Part shown: positions 63,651 through 64,000 of the stretch, piece by piece
Layout of the letters: the number at the start of each line of letters is the position of its first letter
Position numbering within the stretch: the first letter of the stretch is position 1
Assembly: GCA_002709305.1 (NCBI GenBank)
Contig: PAQM01000006.1
Location: 1 to 64,000, forward strand
Length of the DNA stretch: 64,000 bases
Reading direction: 5' to 3'
From: Crocinitomicaceae bacterium
GTDB taxonomy: Bacteria; Bacteroidota; Bacteroidia; Flavobacteriales_D; Crocinitomicaceae
The notes under the pieces: generated by a model
Databases searched by the model: none
Told to the model about the DNA's origin: nothing
Seen by the model: the letters and a program-made list of their open reading frames with translations, nothing else
Translations under genes and position numbers: made by a program

Positions 63651-64000
63651 TCAACATAAAAGATATAGAGCCTAAAGTATTATGGTCTCATTTTTCAGAT
63701 TTAAATGCTATTCCTAGACCTTCAAAAAAAGAAGATCGTATAATTACATTCATGATGAATTTTGGTCAAAATTTGGGGCTTCAAACAATAAAAGATAAAG
63801 TTGGAAATGTTATAATTAAAAAGCCAGCTTCTATAGGAATGGAAAATCATAAAACCGTTATTCTTCAATCGCATCTTGATATGGTTCATCAAAAAAATGA
63901 TGAAACAAAATTTGATTTTAATAATCAAGGTATAGAAATGTATGTAGATGGTGATTGGGTAAAAGCTAATGGAACAACTTTAGGTGCTGATAATGGAATT
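63647..64000 (+). CDS. pepD: Start of a PepD-type aminoacyl-histidine dipeptidase (cut by window edge)
   Basis: 118 residues are present. The start is MINIKDIEPKVLWSHFSDLNAIPRPSKKEDR, the beginning of PepD/PepV-like M20 dipeptidases, then NVIIKKPAS and QSHLDMVHQKND with the first metal-ligand His-Asp pair, and later GTTLGADNGI. The start codon overlaps the ettA stop (ATGA), so the two are coupled. The rest of the gene lies outside the window. Confidence 0.85.
   Translation, partial: MINIKDIEPKVLWSHFSDLNAIPRPSKKEDRIITFMMNFGQNLGLQTIKDKVGNVIIKKPASIGMENHKTVILQSHLDMVHQKNDETKFDFNNQGIEMYVDGDWVKANGTTLGADNGI

Noticed and set aside
1-64000. CRISPR array, prophage, intact insertion sequence or rRNA operon
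   Set aside because: No regularly spaced repeats, phage structural genes, intact transposase gene with terminal repeats, or rRNA sequence was seen.

Overview
The window is about 64 kb of AT-rich chromosome from a member of the Bacteroidota, most likely a free-living flavobacterium (Flavobacteriia-like; genus not determinable by eye). Evidence: a type IX secretion (T9SS) C-terminal sorting domain, promoters of the Bacteroidetes form TTTG-N19-TAnnTTTG, A-rich rather than Shine-Dalgarno leaders, a short CarB without its allosteric domain, an archaeal-type ProS, BshA (bacillithiol), a Porin_10-like protein and fused SpmA/SpmB-type membrane proteins.

Layout. 1-2984 is a mosaic accessory stretch: the end of one gene, a T9SS-sorted metalloprotease of visibly higher GC, a broken 157-bp copy of that gene's 5' end, tails of what look like a transposase and a serine recombinase, and two palindromic elements. 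It abuts the 3' end of tmRNA (ssrA, 2985-3386, minus), a classic integration point. 3387-12055 holds recR, smpB (tmRNA partner), menE, a thioredoxin-like gene, rpsA with a structured leader, a TPR gene and gyrA. 12295-22208 has clpC, murQ, a PyrR-like gene divergent from carB, and a large YfhO-family protein. 22203-26102 (minus) is a run of S41 protease, DUF1573 lipoprotein, methyltransferase and glycosyltransferase. 26292-35923 (plus) carries a glucosaminidase, two unknown proteins, proS, tRNA-Glu, rpsT, a porin, fabG, hemB and a site-2-type protease.

35920-47412 (minus) contains GT39, PHP and GT2 genes coupled by one-base overlaps, a protein with four exact 25-residue repeats overlapping a nucleoside-recognition membrane protein, and a compact operon of a small membrane protein, mutL, two rhomboids, an EEP nuclease, tsaC-like and a glutamine amidotransferase. 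47534-51255 pairs a GH3/serine-hydrolase fusion, whose GH3 half has lost its catalytic core, with bshA. 51259-64000 is housekeeping: thiolase, VWA-like membrane protein, carboxylase beta subunit, pcm, trxB, an SF2 helicase, small membrane proteins, ettA and the start of a PepD-type dipeptidase.

Most of the window is ordinary core genome. No CRISPR array, intact prophage, intact insertion sequence or defence cluster was seen. The most unusual items are the relic-rich segment beside ssrA, the tmRNA tag ending YRLAA, the gutted GH3 domain, the 4 x 25-residue Trp-repeat protein, and the palindrome at the predicted carB transcription start.
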